From positions 1-34,934 of the forward strand of contig JANQJN010000020.1 in the NCBI GenBank assembly GCA_028281625.1: a stretch of 34,934 nt of DNA, written 5' to 3'. Positions 7,076 to 14,780 of the stretch are shown piece by piece. The position numbers and the translations under genes are program-made. The notes under the pieces were generated by a model, which worked only from the letters and a program-made list of their open reading frames with translations, did not search any database and was not told where the DNA came from. This DNA is from Emcibacteraceae bacterium. Its GTDB lineage: Bacteria > Pseudomonadota > Alphaproteobacteria > Sphingomonadales > Emcibacteraceae. Within the stretch, counting starts at the first letter, position 1, and every line of letters starts with the position of its first letter.

Positions 7076-8151
7076 CTCGGCTCTGGATTCAGTCTTGTAA
7101 CGTGACCCATTTTTCGTCCTGGTTTAACGTCACTTTTTCCGTAATGATGAACATTTGCCCCCGGCTCTGCTAGCAGGTCAGGCAGTTCAAAGATATCTTC
7201 TCCAATCAGATTGGTCATACGCGCTTCACCCGTAAAGCTACAATCACCGAGCGGCAGACCGCAAATTGCTCTGATGTGCTGCTCAAACTGGCTGGACGGG
7301 CACGCTTCGATGGTCCAGTGACCGCTATTATGAACCCGTGGCGCTATTTCATTCACCCTGAGTTTCGGTTCCTTCGATGAAACAAAAAACTCGACCGTAA
7401 GTACCCCTACATAATCGATATTTTCAATAATGCGGGTGGCTTTTGCCACAGCCTCCTCGCGAAGATCCGCGCCAATTCGCGCCGGTGCAATGGACAGATC
7501 TAGAATATGGTTTTTATGTTCATTTTCAACGGGAGCGAAGCATTTCACTTCGCCGTCTTGCGAGCGAACAGCGACCACAGAAATTTCCAGATCAAATTCG
7601 ATAAAGCCTTCAATAATGATTTTGTCGCTGTTAAGGCCGTCCCATGCAGCCACGATTTCATCTTCGGATTTAACGATGACCTGACCTTTACCGTCATAAC
7701 CAAATCGTCTGGTTTTAAGAACGGCCGGATAGCCAATATCACGAAGCGCCTCTATCGCTTCCTGTGCTGAGGAAACAGCCTTAAATGGAGCTGTATCAAT
7801 ACCAAGATCATTGATAAATGTCTTTTCACTCAAGCGGTCCTGGGAAATTTTGAGAACTTCTGAATTTGGGAATACCGGCGTGGTGTTCGCAATGTCATTC
7901 ACAGTTTCAACCGGAATATTTTCAAATTCGTATGTGACCACATCCACTGCTTGCGCGAATGCGGCAAGCGCTTCAAGGTCTTCATAGGTCGCATGTGTAG
8001 CACTGTTTGAAACTTGCTCAGCCGGGTTATTTTTTTCAGGGCAGTAAATATGCACGCTATAACCAAGTTGAGCGGCCGCAACCGCCAACATTCGACCAAG
8101 CTGTCCGCCGCCTAAAATACCAATTGTTGAACCAGGGGGAAGTGCACACAT
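7072..8151 (-). CDS. purK: 5-(carboxyamino)imidazole ribonucleotide synthase
   Basis: A 359-residue ATP-grasp enzyme of de novo purine synthesis that carboxylates aminoimidazole ribonucleotide with bicarbonate and ATP to give N5-CAIR. The N-terminal pre-ATP-grasp domain opens with IGILGGGQLGRMLAVAAAQL. The ATP-grasp domain shows KTRRFGYDGKGQ (about 145-156), the segment IIEGFIEFDLEISV, and the metal-site region VEFFVSSKEPKLRVNEIAPRVHNSGH. The length is normal. It starts three bases after purE ends, so the pair is a tight operon. The last codons overlap coq9. Confidence 0.96.
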   Translation of the reverse strand: MCALPPGSTIGILGGGQLGRMLAVAAAQLGYSVHIYCPEKNNPAEQVSNSATHATYEDLEALAAFAQAVDVVTYEFENIPVETVNDIANTTPVFPNSEVLKISQDRLSEKTFINDLGIDTAPFKAVSSAQEAIEALRDIGYPAVLKTRRFGYDGKGQVIVKSEDEIVAAWDGLNSDKIIIEGFIEFDLEISVVAVRSQDGEVKCFAPVENEHKNHILDLSIAPARIGADLREEAVAKATRIIENIDYVGVLTVEFFVSSKEPKLRVNEIAPRVHNSGHWTIEACPSSQFEQHIRAICGLPLGDCSFTGEARMTNLIGEDIFELPDLLAEPGANVHHYGKSDVKPGRKMGHVTRLNPEPS

Positions 8152-8154
8152 ATT

Positions 8155-8646
8155 TTAGTCTACTGGAATTTCCGCAACAGAAGCCGTTTGTTTCGCACGA
8201 AAATCTGCAAGCGCAGAGGCAATGGCCTCATCATCCAGCGCCACAATTGATGCCGCCAGAAGGCCAGCATTTTTCGCGCCAGCCTGACCAATAGCCAATG
8301 TACCCACCGGTACACCACCAGGCATTTGAGCGATGGAGAGCAAACTGTCCATGCCCTTAAGGGCTTTGCTTTCAATAGGGACACCAAGCACCGGAAGTAT
8401 CGTCATAGACGCGGCCATGCCAGGAAGATGTGCCGCTCCACCAGCGCCGGCAATTATAACTTTAAGGCCACGATCACTTGCCGTTTTCGCATACTCATAC
8501 AGTCTGTCAGGGGTTCGGTGGGCCGACACAATACGTTTTTCGGCTGATACACCGAGTTCCTCTAAAACATCCATTGCATTTTTCATAATCGGCCAGTCTG
8601 ATTGACTGCCCATGATTACACCAACAACTGGTTTATTTTCGCTCAT
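8155..8646 (-). CDS. purE: N5-carboxyaminoimidazole ribonucleotide mutase, class I
   Basis: A 163-residue protein that converts N5-CAIR to CAIR in purine synthesis. Family motifs are [17 protein letters not shown] (about 8-24), the active-site [12 protein letters not shown] (about 41-52) and [12 protein letters not shown] (about 66-77). A strong AAGGGGA ribosome binding site precedes the ATG. It leads the purEK operon and has a good sigma-70-like promoter about 50-80 bp upstream (8699-8726). Confidence 0.96.
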   Translation of the reverse strand: MSENKPVVGVIMGSQSDWPIMKNAMDVLEELGVSAEKRIVSAHRTPDRLYEYAKTASDRGLKVIIAGAGGAAHLPGMAASMTILPVLGVPIESKALKGMDSLLSIAQMPGGVPVGTLAIGQAGAKNAGLLAASIVALDDEAIASALADFRAKQTASVAEIPVD

Positions 8647-8698
8647 TTTTTCCCCTTAAACCTATTTGCAGCGCCTGATTGCCTTTAAAAAAAACGCG

Positions 8699-8726
8699 AT
8701 TATAGCGATCTTGGCTGGATAGGCAA
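8699..8726 (-). promoter_or_regulatory. Sigma-70-like promoter of purEK
   Basis: On the minus strand a TTGCCT box (8726-8721) and a perfect TATAAT box (8704-8699) are separated by 16 bp. Transcription would start near 8692, about 45 bp before the purE ATG. No PurR-type palindrome is obvious nearby. Confidence 0.65.
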
Positions 8727-8766
8727 GTTTACTATGCTTTTAAGTGGGTACAAACCATATCTTTAT

Positions 8767-8795
8767 TTGTCTTATATACTGACTTTATGTATACT
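8767..8795 (+). promoter_or_regulatory. Sigma-70-like promoter of the GGDEF gene
   Basis: TTGTCT (8767-8772) and TATACT (8790-8795) are separated by 17 bp. Transcription would start near 8802, giving a leader of about 65 nt before the ATG at 8869. The leader contains a GGAGG at 8796-8800 and a 12-codon ORF from 8814; whether the latter is translated is unknown. Confidence 0.55.
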
Positions 8796-8868
8796 GGAGG
8801 ACAATACTACAAGATGTTGAATCTAAAAGATGAAATCGAGTTTGATACTTGAATGGATTAATTAATAT

Positions 8869-9609
8869 ATGAAAGTACCCAGTACGAGTAATGTCGGTAG
8901 AGCGCAACCAATCCGCCGCAAAACCATTCAGAAAACGAGCGGAGTTTCCGACGTTACTGAAACGGCTCCTGTGCGCAACATTCACGACACCGCAAGTGTC
9001 TTGGGAATCCCCTCAGCAGAAATGACACCAAAGGTGCGAAACGCCATTATGACATTGATGGCGGAAGTGGAAAATATGCGTCATGAATTGGAGATTGCAC
9101 ACCGCCGTATCGCTGAGCTGGAAAAACTTGCTGATCAGGATAGTTTGATTGAGATTTCAAACCGGCGAGCATTCGTCCGTGAGATGACGCGGATGATTTC
9201 CTATTCGGACCGTTATGGCATAAACAGCTCGCTGATTTTCCTCGATATGAATGACCTTAAAGTGATCAATGATACCCATGGCCATAAGGCCGGGGACCTG
9301 GCGCTTGTTCATGTGGCAAAAACCATGCTGGGAAGCCTTCGCGATTCCGATATCATTGGAAGGCTCGGTGGCGATGAGTTTGGGATTATTTTGCCAAAAG
9401 CAAGCGAAGAAAACGCGGACGCAAAAGCAAAACAAATTCTAAAGCTGATCGAAGATAATCCTCTTACGCTTGACGGCAAGAAGATACCGCTCAAGATCGC
9501 CTACGGTATTTATCCACTACATTCAGGATTAAGCCCTGATCAGGCGCTCGATCATGCCGACAAGAAAATGTATACCCACAAACAAAGCATTAAAAATAAA
9601 GGCGCTTAA
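8869..9609 (+). CDS. Diguanylate cyclase (GGDEF domain)
   Basis: A 246-residue soluble protein that should make cyclic di-GMP from two GTP. Residues 1-60 are of low conservation, a coiled-coil-like linker (about 61-90) follows, and the GGDEF domain fills about 90-245. The active-site loop GGDEF at 167-171 is intact. The inhibitory I-site RxxD is present as RDSD (158-161) exactly five residues before it, so product inhibition is likely. The region FLDMNDLKVINDTHGHKAGD carries the GTP and metal residues. No sensor domain or membrane segment is visible, so input must come from the N-terminal part or partners. The ribosome binding site is weak. Its stop lies one base from the end of a convergent YdcH gene. 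Confidence 0.93.
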   Translation: MKVPSTSNVGRAQPIRRKTIQKTSGVSDVTETAPVRNIHDTASVLGIPSAEMTPKVRNAIMTLMAEVENMRHELEIAHRRIAELEKLADQDSLIEISNRRAFVREMTRMISYSDRYGINSSLIFLDMNDLKVINDTHGHKAGDLALVHVAKTMLGSLRDSDIIGRLGGDEFGIILPKASEENADAKAKQILKLIEDNPLTLDGKKIPLKIAYGIYPLHSGLSPDQALDHADKKMYTHKQSIKNKGA

Positions 9610-9610
9610 T

Positions 9611-9814
9611 TCAGGCTATTATGTCGGGTAGCAGCTCATCTTCCAGTTTAGCGATCTTGTCTTTTAGCAATAGCTTTTGTTTTTTAAGCCTTTTAATCTG
9701 AATCATATCGGAAGTACCGGCGTCCATCAAAGCAGATATAGCGTCATCCAGATCTCGGTGCTGCACCCTCAGCTGCTGGATTTTTTCTAGTATATCTTCT
9801 TCATCCATATTCAT
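9611..9814 (-). CDS. YdcH/DUF465 family small coiled-coil protein
   Basis: A 67-residue, largely helical protein with the DUF465 pattern: a first helix (ILEKIQQLRVQHRDLDDAIS), a short turn, then IQIKRLKKQKLLLKDKIAKLEDEL. Function is unknown; the proteins are abundant in proteobacteria and usually annotated YdcH. It is convergent with the diguanylate cyclase (one-base gap) and lies downstream of ubiX on the same strand. A second, diverged copy is encoded at 10864. Confidence 0.88.
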   Translation of the reverse strand: MNMDEEDILEKIQQLRVQHRDLDDAISALMDAGTSDMIQIKRLKKQKLLLKDKIAKLEDELLPDIIA

Positions 9815-9891
9815 ATGTCGTATGGCACCTTGCTCGTTTGAAGAATTATAGCATATTTTTCTAAAAACTATTACTGCGAAGTCGTATTTTT

Positions 9892-10467
9892 TTACGCCTT
9901 ATCTTTCCATCGCTTAAGTGTGGATATTTCAATGTCAAACATATCAAGTGCGCGGCCAATGGTTTGATCAATCATTTCATCAATACTCTGCGGTTTGCAG
10001 TAGAGTGCCGGGACAGGAGGAGCTATGATCGCCCCCATTTCACTTAAGGACGTCATGGTCCTGAGATGCCCCAGATGGAGCGGCGTTTCCCTGACCATGA
10101 GCAGCAACTTTCTTTTTTCCTTGAGCGTTACATCAGCCGCACGGCTTAGAAGTGATGACGTCACACCTGTATTAATTTCAGACATTGTCTTGATGGAACA
10201 AGGTATAATGAGCATACCATCTGTTTTGAAGGACCCGCTGGCTATGGAGGCACCAATATCCTCCACTTTATGCACAGTATGGGCAAGCTTGTTAACGTCG
10301 GACACTTTCCTTTCGGTTTCCAGACCAATGGTCAGTGCGGCTGCTTTAGACATTACCAGATGGCTTTCTATTTGAAGCTCGCGCAGAATTTCAAGCAGCC
10401 TGATACCATATATAACGCCCGATGCACCACTTATACCTATTACGAGTCGTTTGTTGCCATTAACCAT
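9892..10467 (-). CDS. ubiX: Flavin prenyltransferase UbiX
   Basis: A 191-residue flavoprotein that prenylates FMN to make the cofactor used by the decarboxylase UbiD in ubiquinone synthesis. The N-terminal Rossmann motif is KRLVIGISGASGVIYGIRLL. SFKTDGMLIIPCSIKTMSEI and LLLMVRETPLHLGHLRTM (the conserved active-site Arg-Glu-Thr-Pro) are typical of UbiX/Pad1. I start at the ATG at 10467, which has AGGTG 8 bp upstream; a TTG two codons earlier is in frame. Together with coq9 it is the second ubiquinone-linked gene in the window; ubiD is not present here. Confidence 0.95.
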   Translation of the reverse strand: MVNGNKRLVIGISGASGVIYGIRLLEILRELQIESHLVMSKAAALTIGLETERKVSDVNKLAHTVHKVEDIGASIASGSFKTDGMLIIPCSIKTMSEINTGVTSSLLSRAADVTLKEKRKLLLMVRETPLHLGHLRTMTSLSEMGAIIAPPVPALYCKPQSIDEMIDQTIGRALDMFDIEISTLKRWKDKA

Positions 10468-10709
10468 AATCAAAACACCTATGCCCGCATTAAATTGAAG
10501 AATATGATCCGTTTATATCAAATTAAGCGCTTGATATATATAAATTCCTTCTTCCAAAAGGAAAAACGCAATGATAAAGCGTGTGAATCTCGTGACAATC
10601 ACCCAAAAATATGGTGTAATTATCTTTGCTGTTCAAGAAAAGCTTTAGCTAAAAAGCTTTGATTTTGAAACAGGTAAGGCGTCCTTTAAGGACTGAGGCA
10701 GGAGTATTA
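10468..10709. other. Intergenic region between ubiX and the YdcH leader
   Basis: About 240 bp without a convincing gene. It contains an 8-bp inverted repeat with a 9-bp spacer at 10514-10538, a TTTAGCTAAA palindrome flanked by AAGC/AAGCTT at about 10638-10662, and a short GTCCT/AGGAC hairpin at 10681-10693 just before the ribosome binding site of the candidate leader ORF. Open frames crossing it have no clear start signal or protein-like composition. Confidence 0.5.
10514..10538. repeat. Inverted repeat, possible operator
   Basis: TATATCAA (10514-10521) and TTGATATA (10531-10538) are perfect inverted arms around a 9-bp spacer. The dyad lies about 50 bp upstream of the ubiX start and 170 bp upstream of the leader ORF, a reasonable place for a regulator of either. 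The regulator is unknown. Confidence 0.4.
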
Positions 10710-10862
10710 ATGGCCGTAGGACCATCTATCAATCACAATCTTTTTCCATCATGCGGTTTTAAATCGCACCCACGCCTTTTCATTCATCGCACAACGCGTT
10801 CCTTCGCGACAAAGAACAGCCAAGCAATTGGATACGACCGACATATACTTAGGAGACTTTAA
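10710..10862 (+). CDS. Candidate 50-codon leader ORF upstream of YdcH
   Basis: An ATG at 10710 has a good GGAG five bases upstream and opens a 50-residue frame (MAVGPSINHNLFPSCGF, ending DRHILRRL) that stops at 10860-10862, one base before the ATG of the following YdcH gene. The peptide is basic with several His, Arg and Cys residues and no membrane segment. The tight stop-start arrangement suggests translational coupling or a regulatory leader peptide. I recognise no family. It may instead be the folded 5' leader of the ydcH message, and the ORF accidental. Confidence 0.4.
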   Translation: MAVGPSINHNLFPSCGFKSHPRLFIHRTTRSFATKNSQAIGYDRHILRRL

Positions 10863-10863
10863 T

Positions 10864-11031
10864 ATGCATTCAGCAGCTCATATCGATGCACTTTCACGCA
10901 AACACGCCGCTTTGGATGAGAAAATTCACATCGAAGAAAGCCGTCCGGCTCCGGACAGCACAGTCCTTCATGAGCTAAAGAAAGAAAAGTTAATCCTAAA
11001 AGATGAGATGACGAGGCTTCAAACACAATAA
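10864..11031 (+). CDS. YdcH/DUF465 family protein, second copy
   Basis: A 55-residue helical protein starting MHSAAHIDALSRKHAALDEK and continuing into the DUF465 signature VLHELKKEKLILKDEMTRL. The ATG at 10864 is preferred over the upstream in-frame start because AGGAG lies 8 bp before it and the family begins here. It is diverged from the 67-residue copy at 9611-9814; the two flank ubiX and are transcribed in opposite directions. A strong terminator follows. Function unknown. Confidence 0.88.
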   Translation: MHSAAHIDALSRKHAALDEKIHIEESRPAPDSTVLHELKKEKLILKDEMTRLQTQ

Positions 11032-11048
11032 CCGATAAAAAGGTTAAA

Positions 11049-11077
11049 AAAACCCGCTTCATAGAAGCGGGTTTTTT
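11049..11077 (+). terminator. Bidirectional intrinsic terminator
   Basis: AACCCGCTTC (11051-11060) pairs with GAAGCGGGTT (11064-11073) around a three-base loop. T runs are present on both strands (TTTT after the stem on plus, seven A on plus before it). It ends both the YdcH transcript and the convergent TrcR-like transcript. Confidence 0.9.
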
Positions 11078-11098
11078 CATGAATTAATTTTATAAATT

Positions 11099-11653
11099 TT
11101 ATTCTTCATCAGGCGCATCAGCATTCATTTCCGCGCGTCTTGGCGCCGCTTTCTTCACGGCCGCATCCAGTTCAGTTTGTTTACAAAGACCAAGCAAAAC
11201 CGGGTCGATCGGTTTAATATTACTCATGTTCCAATGGGTGCGTTCACGAATAGCCGTTATTGTGGGTTTGGTTGTCCCAACAATTTTTGAAATCTGCGCA
11301 TCGGTCAGTTCCGGATGATGACGAAGCAGCCAGGCGATAGCATCAGGCTTATCCTGACGCTTGGATACCGGCGTATATTTCGCACCACCGCTTCGAGTTT
11401 TCGCTGGAACGTCATCAACGACAATCTGCAATTCAGCTTTTTCATCATTCTGGCAGCGCTCAATCTCTTCCCATGTAAGTTGCCCATTCGCAACCGGGTC
11501 AAGACCAACAATATTCACCGCAACCTGCTCGTCGGCAATACCCTGCACTTCCAATTCATGTAGTCCACAAAACTTAGCAATCTGTGAAAAACTGAGGCTT
11601 GTATTATCAACAAGCCATACACCCGTTGCCATTGGCATCAAAGGCTCTGTCAT
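11099..11653 (-). CDS. DUF1013 family, TrcR-like cell-cycle transcriptional regulator
   Basis: A 184-residue protein of the alphaproteobacterial DUF1013 family, often annotated as cell-cycle transcriptional regulator TrcR. Recognisable blocks are the N-terminal MPMATGVWLVDNTSLSFSQIAKFCGLHELEVQGIADE, a central helix-turn-helix candidate DAIAWLLRHHPELTDAQISKIVGTTKPTITAIRERTHWN (about 105-143), and a short variable acidic tail. It is expected to act on DNA in the cytoplasm; direct targets cannot be read from this window. A strong AGGAG lies 5 bp before the ATG. It ends at the shared terminator with the second YdcH gene. Confidence 0.9.
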   Translation of the reverse strand: MTEPLMPMATGVWLVDNTSLSFSQIAKFCGLHELEVQGIADEQVAVNIVGLDPVANGQLTWEEIERCQNDEKAELQIVVDDVPAKTRSGGAKYTPVSKRQDKPDAIAWLLRHHPELTDAQISKIVGTTKPTITAIRERTHWNMSNIKPIDPVLLGLCKQTELDAAVKKAAPRRAEMNADAPDEE

Positions 11654-11724
11654 AATAACTCCTAATTCATTGTTATTTTTATTGAATCAATGCACGCAGC
11701 ATAAAGAGTGTTTTACCAATTGAA

Positions 11725-11755
11725 AAGGCCTTGAAAAAAAACTTTTCAAGGCCTT
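11725..11755 (-). terminator. Hairpin terminator candidate after the first TonB-like gene
   Basis: AAGGCCTTGAAAA (11725-11737) pairs with TTTTCAAGGCCTT (11743-11755), a 13-bp stem with a 5-base loop. On the minus strand a short T-rich stretch follows. It lies 50 bp beyond the stop of the gene at 11806 and upstream of the TrcR-like gene. Confidence 0.6.
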
Positions 11756-11805
11756 GAATTTAAACGACAAAATTTGTTGTTTAATAGGGATTTATTTCGA
11801 ACTGG

Positions 11806-12186
11806 TTATTGTAGTGCCCATGCGAGTGGAACAACCAGCTGACGGTCACTATCAGAAGCACCAGCTGGGGGCTTCGGAAGTGGACTGACACGCTTCATTA
11901 GCTTTGGAACTTCACGGTCCAAAACGTCGTGCCCGGAAGACGCCAGAAGGTTGTGGCCTACAATATTACCGTCTGCATCCACATTGATTTCGACGCGGAC
12001 TTTACCTTCAACTTCTTTACGAAGTGCTGCACGTGGGTAGGACTGTTTGGCCGCAATAGCTTGGCCTACATCTTTTTGCCATGTACTTAGATCAGACGCG
12101 TGTGCACTGGTTGAAAAACCGGTTACCGCTAGAATAGATGCCACAAACATTGATACAAAAACTTTTACAAAACGCACTTTACTCAT
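11806..12186 (-). CDS. Exported TonB C-terminal-domain protein, copy A
   Basis: A 126-residue protein with a cleavable-looking signal peptide (about 1-30, ending SAHA) followed by a TonB C-terminal fold: QSYPRAALRKEVEGKVRVEINVDADGNIVGHNLLASSGHDVLDREVPKLMKRVSPLP. Unlike true TonB it has no retained membrane anchor partner site or proline-rich spacer, so it is probably a free periplasmic domain. Members are labelled energy transducer TonB or TonB family protein, but energy coupling is doubtful for this form. It is about 65 percent identical by eye to the next gene and shares an 18-bp upstream element with it. Confidence 0.88.
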   Translation of the reverse strand: MSKVRFVKVFVSMFVASILAVTGFSTSAHASDLSTWQKDVGQAIAAKQSYPRAALRKEVEGKVRVEINVDADGNIVGHNLLASSGHDVLDREVPKLMKRVSPLPKPPAGASDSDRQLVVPLAWALQ

Positions 12187-12296
12187 TTAATTATTCTCCA
12201 AAATATATTTAGCTTAACGTTCGTTAATATTGATCGCTTCAGCGGGGCTGATCGATCAACTGGAATCACTTCTACACGTAAAAAGTATACAAGATG

Positions 12297-12314
12297 TTAA
12301 AGATAAAATTTTAA
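12297..12314. repeat. 18-bp element upstream of TonB-like copy A
   Basis: TTAAAGATAAAATTTTAA lies 111 bp upstream of the copy A start. The identical 18 bases occur at 12968-12985 upstream of copy B. The sequence is AT-rich with near-symmetric TTAA ends and could be an operator or promoter element carried along by duplication. Confidence 0.5.
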
Positions 12315-12392
12315 CTAATGTTATATCATAACATGTATATAAATGGCAGTTTTTCAATGGTTTCAGAATTTCTTTTTTCAATTTCAGGCACA

Positions 12393-12420
12393 AAAAAAGG
12401 TCTTGAATTTCTTCAAGACC
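12393..12420 (-). terminator. Intrinsic terminator of TonB-like copy B
   Basis: On the minus strand GGTCTTGAA pairs with TTCAAGACC around a 4-base loop (12420-12399) and is followed by seven T residues. It lies 33 bp after the stop of copy B. Confidence 0.85.
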
Positions 12421-12452
12421 TTCTTCGTATTAGTTACTTAACAAACTAGTGT

Positions 12453-12827
12453 TTATTGAAGCACCCAAGCCAGTGGAACAACCATTGTTAGTTGGCTGTC
12501 AGCTGCGTCAGCAGGTGGCGCAGGAAGCGGACTTACACGCTTCATTAGCTTTGGGATCTCGCGGTCAAGAACTTCATGACCTGTTGAACTTTGCAGATTG
12601 TGTGCAACGATGTTGCCTTCACGGTCTACATTAATTTCAACACGTGCTTGACCTTGTAGTTCTTTACGTAGTGCAGCGCGAGGATAAGATTGTTTCTTCG
12701 CAATCTTTTTGCTCACTTCTTTTTGCCATCCGCTGATGTCTTGTGCGTTGGCTGAAGCAACAAATCCTGTTAGCGCCATAGAAACGGCTACAATAACTGA
12801 TGCCATAATTTTACTCAACTTGCCCAT
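12453..12827 (-). CDS. Exported TonB C-terminal-domain protein, copy B
   Basis: A 124-residue paralogue of the neighbouring gene, with a signal peptide (about 1-28, ending ANA) and the same TonB C-terminal domain (KQSYPRAALRKELQGQARVEIN through DREIPKLMKRVSPLP). Both proteins end in a near-identical VPLAW-LQ tail. The tandem arrangement, the shared 18-bp upstream element and similar hairpins downstream point to a local duplication. Each copy has its own terminator, so they are transcribed separately. Probably periplasmic; the partner is unknown. Confidence 0.88.
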   Translation of the reverse strand: MGKLSKIMASVIVAVSMALTGFVASANAQDISGWQKEVSKKIAKKQSYPRAALRKELQGQARVEINVDREGNIVAHNLQSSTGHEVLDREIPKLMKRVSPLPAPPADAADSQLTMVVPLAWVLQ

Positions 12828-12967
12828 TTTTTTACTCCTAATTTAAAATACAATATGTTCCTAATTTTCTGTTAGAAACTCCCCACATTCATCTGTAAAT
12901 TTTTACAACCTCAAGAGGGAACTTCATCCGCAAGAAAGGACTATAAGCAGAAATGGTAAACTGAAAC

Positions 12968-12985
12968 TTAAAGATAAAATTTTAA
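12968..12985. repeat. 18-bp element upstream of TonB-like copy B
   Basis: TTAAAGATAAAATTTTAA lies 141 bp upstream of the copy B start and is identical to the element at 12297-12314. It also lies 132 bp before the divergent gene at 13117, so it could serve either side. Confidence 0.5.
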
Positions 12986-13116
12986 GTATTTATTTTTTGC
13001 TGATTTGATTGACTTTAGGATGTAAATTGTTGATAAATCTAGTATAAATCCCATTATGGTTTATTTTCGTTAACCATCTAAGTATCTGAGAAACAACTGT
13101 TTTAGAAAGAAAAATC

Positions 13117-13731
13117 ATGAGAAAATCAGCAACTTTAAGTTCATTGATATTTTTTTCATTTTTTTTGATTTTTTTTCCTGCAAATGCACAAATGAGTCTG
13201 GATAAAGCACAGGTGGAGCAATATCTTTCTACTTTGCCAAAAATAAGAGTTCTAAAAGATGATGATGATTCTTCAGAGGAATCAAATGCGCTGACACAAG
13301 GCGATTATGAAGATGATTATATGACATCACGCACGCCCATATCTGACAATTTAGAGCGTATGAAGGATCATTCAACTTTTGAAGATTTTACCCGTATCAT
13401 AAAAAACGAAGGTTTCGAAACACCACAAGCCTGGGCATCGGTTGGAGATGAGATTATGCTTGCCTACTCTGCATATTATATTTCCAATCCCATAGATAAA
13501 GACGCTCCGTCCCTGGAAGAAATGAAACAGGAACTTAGCGAACAGCAGGAAAAAATCGAAAAGAACCAATTTATCATGCGAGATCAAAAAGAATTGTTGC
13601 TCAACAAAATTGAAAATTCTATGGCTTTGTTAAATGATCCAAATTATATTGATAACCCAAACATATCAATAATCCGTCCCTTTATTGGACGGCTCAATTC
13701 GTACTTAAGGAATACCGATGACACGTACTGA
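13117..13731 (+). CDS. Exported protein of unknown function
   Basis: A 204-residue protein with a clear signal peptide (about 1-24, a long Phe-rich hydrophobic core ending ANA). The mature part is acidic, with a stretch DDDDSSEE near residue 50, and has a helical, coiled-coil-like segment at about 130-170 (SLEEMKQELSEQQEKIEKNQ). It is expected in the periplasm. A short block (FTRIIKNEGFETPQAWASVGDEIMLAY) looks like the most conserved part. I do not recognise the family. Its 3' end overlaps the DUF3126 gene by 14 bp, so the two are co-transcribed. Confidence 0.82.
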   Translation: MRKSATLSSLIFFSFFLIFFPANAQMSLDKAQVEQYLSTLPKIRVLKDDDDSSEESNALTQGDYEDDYMTSRTPISDNLERMKDHSTFEDFTRIIKNEGFETPQAWASVGDEIMLAYSAYYISNPIDKDAPSLEEMKQELSEQQEKIEKNQFIMRDQKELLLNKIENSMALLNDPNYIDNPNISIIRPFIGRLNSYLRNTDDTY

Positions 13732-13951
13732 AATTTTACGTATTCGAAAATATCTCAACAGCAAATTCGGAAGCGACAAATTTTCACTTGAAAAAAGTCA
13801 AGCGTCAGATGGCAGTATGGAAGTTCACTATGATGGCGAATTTATCGGCATGATTTATCGCGATGAAGATGAAGGTGAGGTATCCTACGCATTCCAAATG
13901 GCTATCCTGGAAATGGATCTCCCGAATGCTGCTGACGCCTCACTCATTTAA
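13718..13951 (+). CDS. DUF3126 family protein
   Basis: A 77-residue cytoplasmic protein with the DUF3126 pattern: RTEILRIRKYLNSKFGSDKF, then EVHYDGEFIGMIYRDEDEGEVSYAFQMAILEMDL. The family is small, largely alphaproteobacterial and has no assigned function. The ATG overlaps the end of the exported-protein gene by 14 bp and has its own AAGGA 6 bp upstream. Confidence 0.92.
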   Translation: MTRTEILRIRKYLNSKFGSDKFSLEKSQASDGSMEVHYDGEFIGMIYRDEDEGEVSYAFQMAILEMDLPNAADASLI

Positions 13952-14102
13952 TAGCAAATCCCTCACAATAAAGTTCGGCGAGTCATCAATTAGCCCCAAT
14001 TGAAATTTATCACAGATTTTTTGTTTCTTTCTGGCAAAGAATTCATTTAACTTTATTGGCTTAGTTTTGACTATTACTTTTGAGGAAGGATAATCTCGCT
14101 TT

Positions 14103-14771
14103 ATGCGCAAGTTATTTCATTATTGGTTTTGTCCGCTTTCAAGAAAAATCCGCATCGCGCTTTTTGAAAAAGATGTGGAGTTTGATTTGGAACTAGAACT
14201 TCCCTGGAAGCGGCGACACGAGTTTCTGATGATTAATCCAGCAGGTACAGTCCCTGTCCTGCAAGATGTAGACGACGTGACTGTTTCAGGGGTCACAGCG
14301 ATCTCAGAATATTTGGATGAAGTCTATGGGGGTCCTCATTTAACCGGTACAGACCCGGTAGTTGCATCGGAAGTTCGGCGTCTTGTCGATTGGTTCGATC
14401 TTAAGTTTAACAGAGAAGTCACAGAACTGATCATAAATGAAAAAGTAATGAAGCGATTCTTAAAACGTGGTACCGCAGAAGCAAAAGCAATTAGATACGC
14501 AGGGCAGAATATCAAGCCTCACTTGCAGTATATAGAATATTTAACGGACCGCAGAAACTGGCTTGCTGGAAAAGACTTTTCGTATGCGGATATTTCCGCA
14601 GCAGCACATCTTTCCTGCATTGATTACTTTGGTGATGTGCCTTGGGAAAATTTTCAGGCAGCAAGAGACTGGTATGCGCGGGTAAAATCCCGACCAAGCA
14701 TGCAGCTCATTTTAAAAGACAACATCTCAGGCCTTATTCCGGCGCCACATTATCGCGATCTTGATTTTTAG
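14103..14771 (+). CDS. Glutathione S-transferase family protein
   Basis: A 222-residue protein with an N-terminal thioredoxin-like GST domain (about 1-80: LFHYWFCPLSRKIRIAL, then NPAGTVPVLQDVD and AISEYLDEVYGG, the cis-Pro and gamma-Glu binding motifs) and an all-helical C-terminal domain with the N-capping motif GKDFSYADISAAAHLSCIDYFG. The substrate is unknown. It lies nine bases before queG, and the two are likely co-transcribed. AGGAAGGA is present upstream but about 12 bp from the ATG. Confidence 0.92.
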   Translation: MRKLFHYWFCPLSRKIRIALFEKDVEFDLELELPWKRRHEFLMINPAGTVPVLQDVDDVTVSGVTAISEYLDEVYGGPHLTGTDPVVASEVRRLVDWFDLKFNREVTELIINEKVMKRFLKRGTAEAKAIRYAGQNIKPHLQYIEYLTDRRNWLAGKDFSYADISAAAHLSCIDYFGDVPWENFQAARDWYARVKSRPSMQLILKDNISGLIPAPHYRDLDF

Positions 14772-14780
14772 GCGGCGTTG

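Noticed and set aside
8814..8852. Twelve-codon ORF between the GGDEF promoter and its start
   Set aside because: It is too short and the GGAGG is 13 bases from its ATG; no frame relation to the GGDEF gene. Left as a remark under the promoter.
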